A stretch of DNA of 12,674 nucleotides from JAZQNC01 sp045536155 (lineage in GTDB: Bacteria; Bacillota; Clostridia; Oscillospirales; CAG-272), in assembly GCA_045536155.1 (NCBI GenBank), contig JAZSMZ010000094.1, positions 1-12,674 of the forward strand, in the 5' to 3' direction. The position numbers and the translations under genes were made by a program. Of the stretch, positions 12,145-12,674 are shown one piece after another. Numbering within the stretch: the first letter of the stretch is position 1; every line of letters starts with the position of its first letter. The notes under the pieces were generated by a model. The model saw only the letters and a list, made by a program, of their open reading frames with translations. It was not told the DNA's origin and did no database searches.

Positions 12145-12674
12145 AATACAGAGAATTTCAACGAAAGAAGTGAATATACCTCGATAAACGACGCCGATTT
12201 CGGTGATGCGGGTGTTGCGGGTGTTAAAGGCAGCTTCGACGGGCAGGACCTTGGCGAACAAAACGCGCAGATACTCTCACGTTCCTCCTTTGAAGAGTCC
12301 CAACGCCGCGCTGTAAGGCGACGCAAGGTGCACACCGCGCTGACTGTATGCGCCGCTTTGGCTGTCGTTATCATTTTCGCCAGTGCCTGCGTATCGGTAT
12401 TTTTGCGCATCGGCGAGATATCGGTCGACGGACTTTCCCGCTACGACAAAGGCGAGATCATCGCCGCGTCGGGTATCGATCTCGGCCAGAATATTTATGC
12501 GATAAACAAAGCTGACATCGAAAAATCGATCACCACCAGCTGTCCGTACATCAGATCGGTCAAGATCCGCCGCAACTTGCCCGACACTCTGTCGATAACC
12601 GTCTATGACGAGGAACCCAAGTACTATTTCGAGCTCTGCGGAGAGTATTTCGTGCTCTCCGAATCGATGCGCGT
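12142..12674 (+). CDS. ftsQ: Cell division protein FtsQ/DivIB, cut by the window end
   Basis: The first 177 codons are present and the gene runs off the window. It encodes a bitopic division protein that joins FtsL and DivIC/FtsB at the septum. Residues 1-63 form an acidic, then basic cytoplasmic tail (RRAVRRRK at 55-62), one membrane helix spans about 64-88, and an extracellular POTRA-type domain follows (about 89-158), with the typical start RIGEISVDGLSRYDKGEII, the middle SGIDLGQNIYAINKADIEKSI and the end IRRNLPDTLSITVYDEEP. The beta domain begins after residue 158 (YYFELCGEYFVLSE). The position after murG matches divIB in Gram-positive clusters. The start is fixed by the absence of other start codons, and it uses the hairpin-spaced Shine-Dalgarno seen at two other genes. 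Confidence 0.93.
   Translation, partial: MNTENFNERSEYTSINDADFGDAGVAGVKGSFDGQDLGEQNAQILSRSSFEESQRRAVRRRKVHTALTVCAALAVVIIFASACVSVFLRIGEISVDGLSRYDKGEIIAASGIDLGQNIYAINKADIEKSITTSCPYIRSVKIRRNLPDTLSITVYDEEPKYYFELCGEYFVLSESMR

Noticed and set aside
1..12674. Mobile elements, CRISPR arrays, tRNA or rRNA genes, riboswitches
   Set aside because: No transposase-like protein, spaced repeat array, cloverleaf or recognisable aptamer was seen; nearly all bases are explained by wall and division genes.

Overview
The window is a division and cell-wall (dcw) cluster, all on the + strand, from what looks like a Gram-positive Clostridia-type bacterium. I infer this from the gene order (rsmH, ftsL, PBP, murE, murF, mraY, ftsW, murG, ftsQ/divIB), the class B PBP with two C-terminal PASTA domains, the FtsL and DivIB-type proteins with long cytoplasmic N-termini, the AAGGA-type ribosome binding sites, and a MurE whose substrate loop keeps the arginine typical of meso-diaminopimelate ligases. 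An Oscillospiraceae-like or related lineage is plausible, but I cannot name a genus.

Layout. Bases 1-150 are AT-rich and hold a good sigma-A-type promoter. Bases 151-1176 encode a PLP-dependent threonine-aldolase-family enzyme, which is not part of the wall pathway. A 160-bp gap (1177-1336) with a short dyad and an extended -10 element separates it from rsmH. From 1337 to the window edge come nine wall and division genes. They are separated by gaps of 27-118 bp and never overlap. The last, ftsQ/divIB, is cut by the window end.

How the genes work together. MurE and MurF build the UDP-MurNAc-pentapeptide. MraY moves it onto undecaprenyl phosphate (lipid I), and MurG adds GlcNAc (lipid II). FtsW polymerises the glycan, the PASTA PBP cross-links it, and FtsL and FtsQ/DivIB form part of the septal scaffold that controls this pair. 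RsmH methylates 16S rRNA. mraZ is absent upstream of rsmH, murD is absent between mraY and ftsW, and no murB, murC or murA lies between murG and ftsQ.

Most notable observations. (1) Three starts (ftsL, murG, ftsQ) share one layout: a Shine-Dalgarno sequence too far from the ATG in linear sequence, with a GC-rich hairpin between them that would restore about 9-14 nt spacing. (2) A remnant of a second murE 3' end lies just after murE in the same frame, differing from the real tail only at third codon positions. murE also uses rare Arg codons more than its neighbours, so murE may have been replaced by a foreign copy. (3) A perfect 12-bp inverted repeat spans the PBP-murE gap and ends right at the murE start. 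(4) FtsL has a long cytoplasmic extension with a repeated TYEF...PRPA motif. I saw no mobile element, CRISPR array, tRNA or rRNA.
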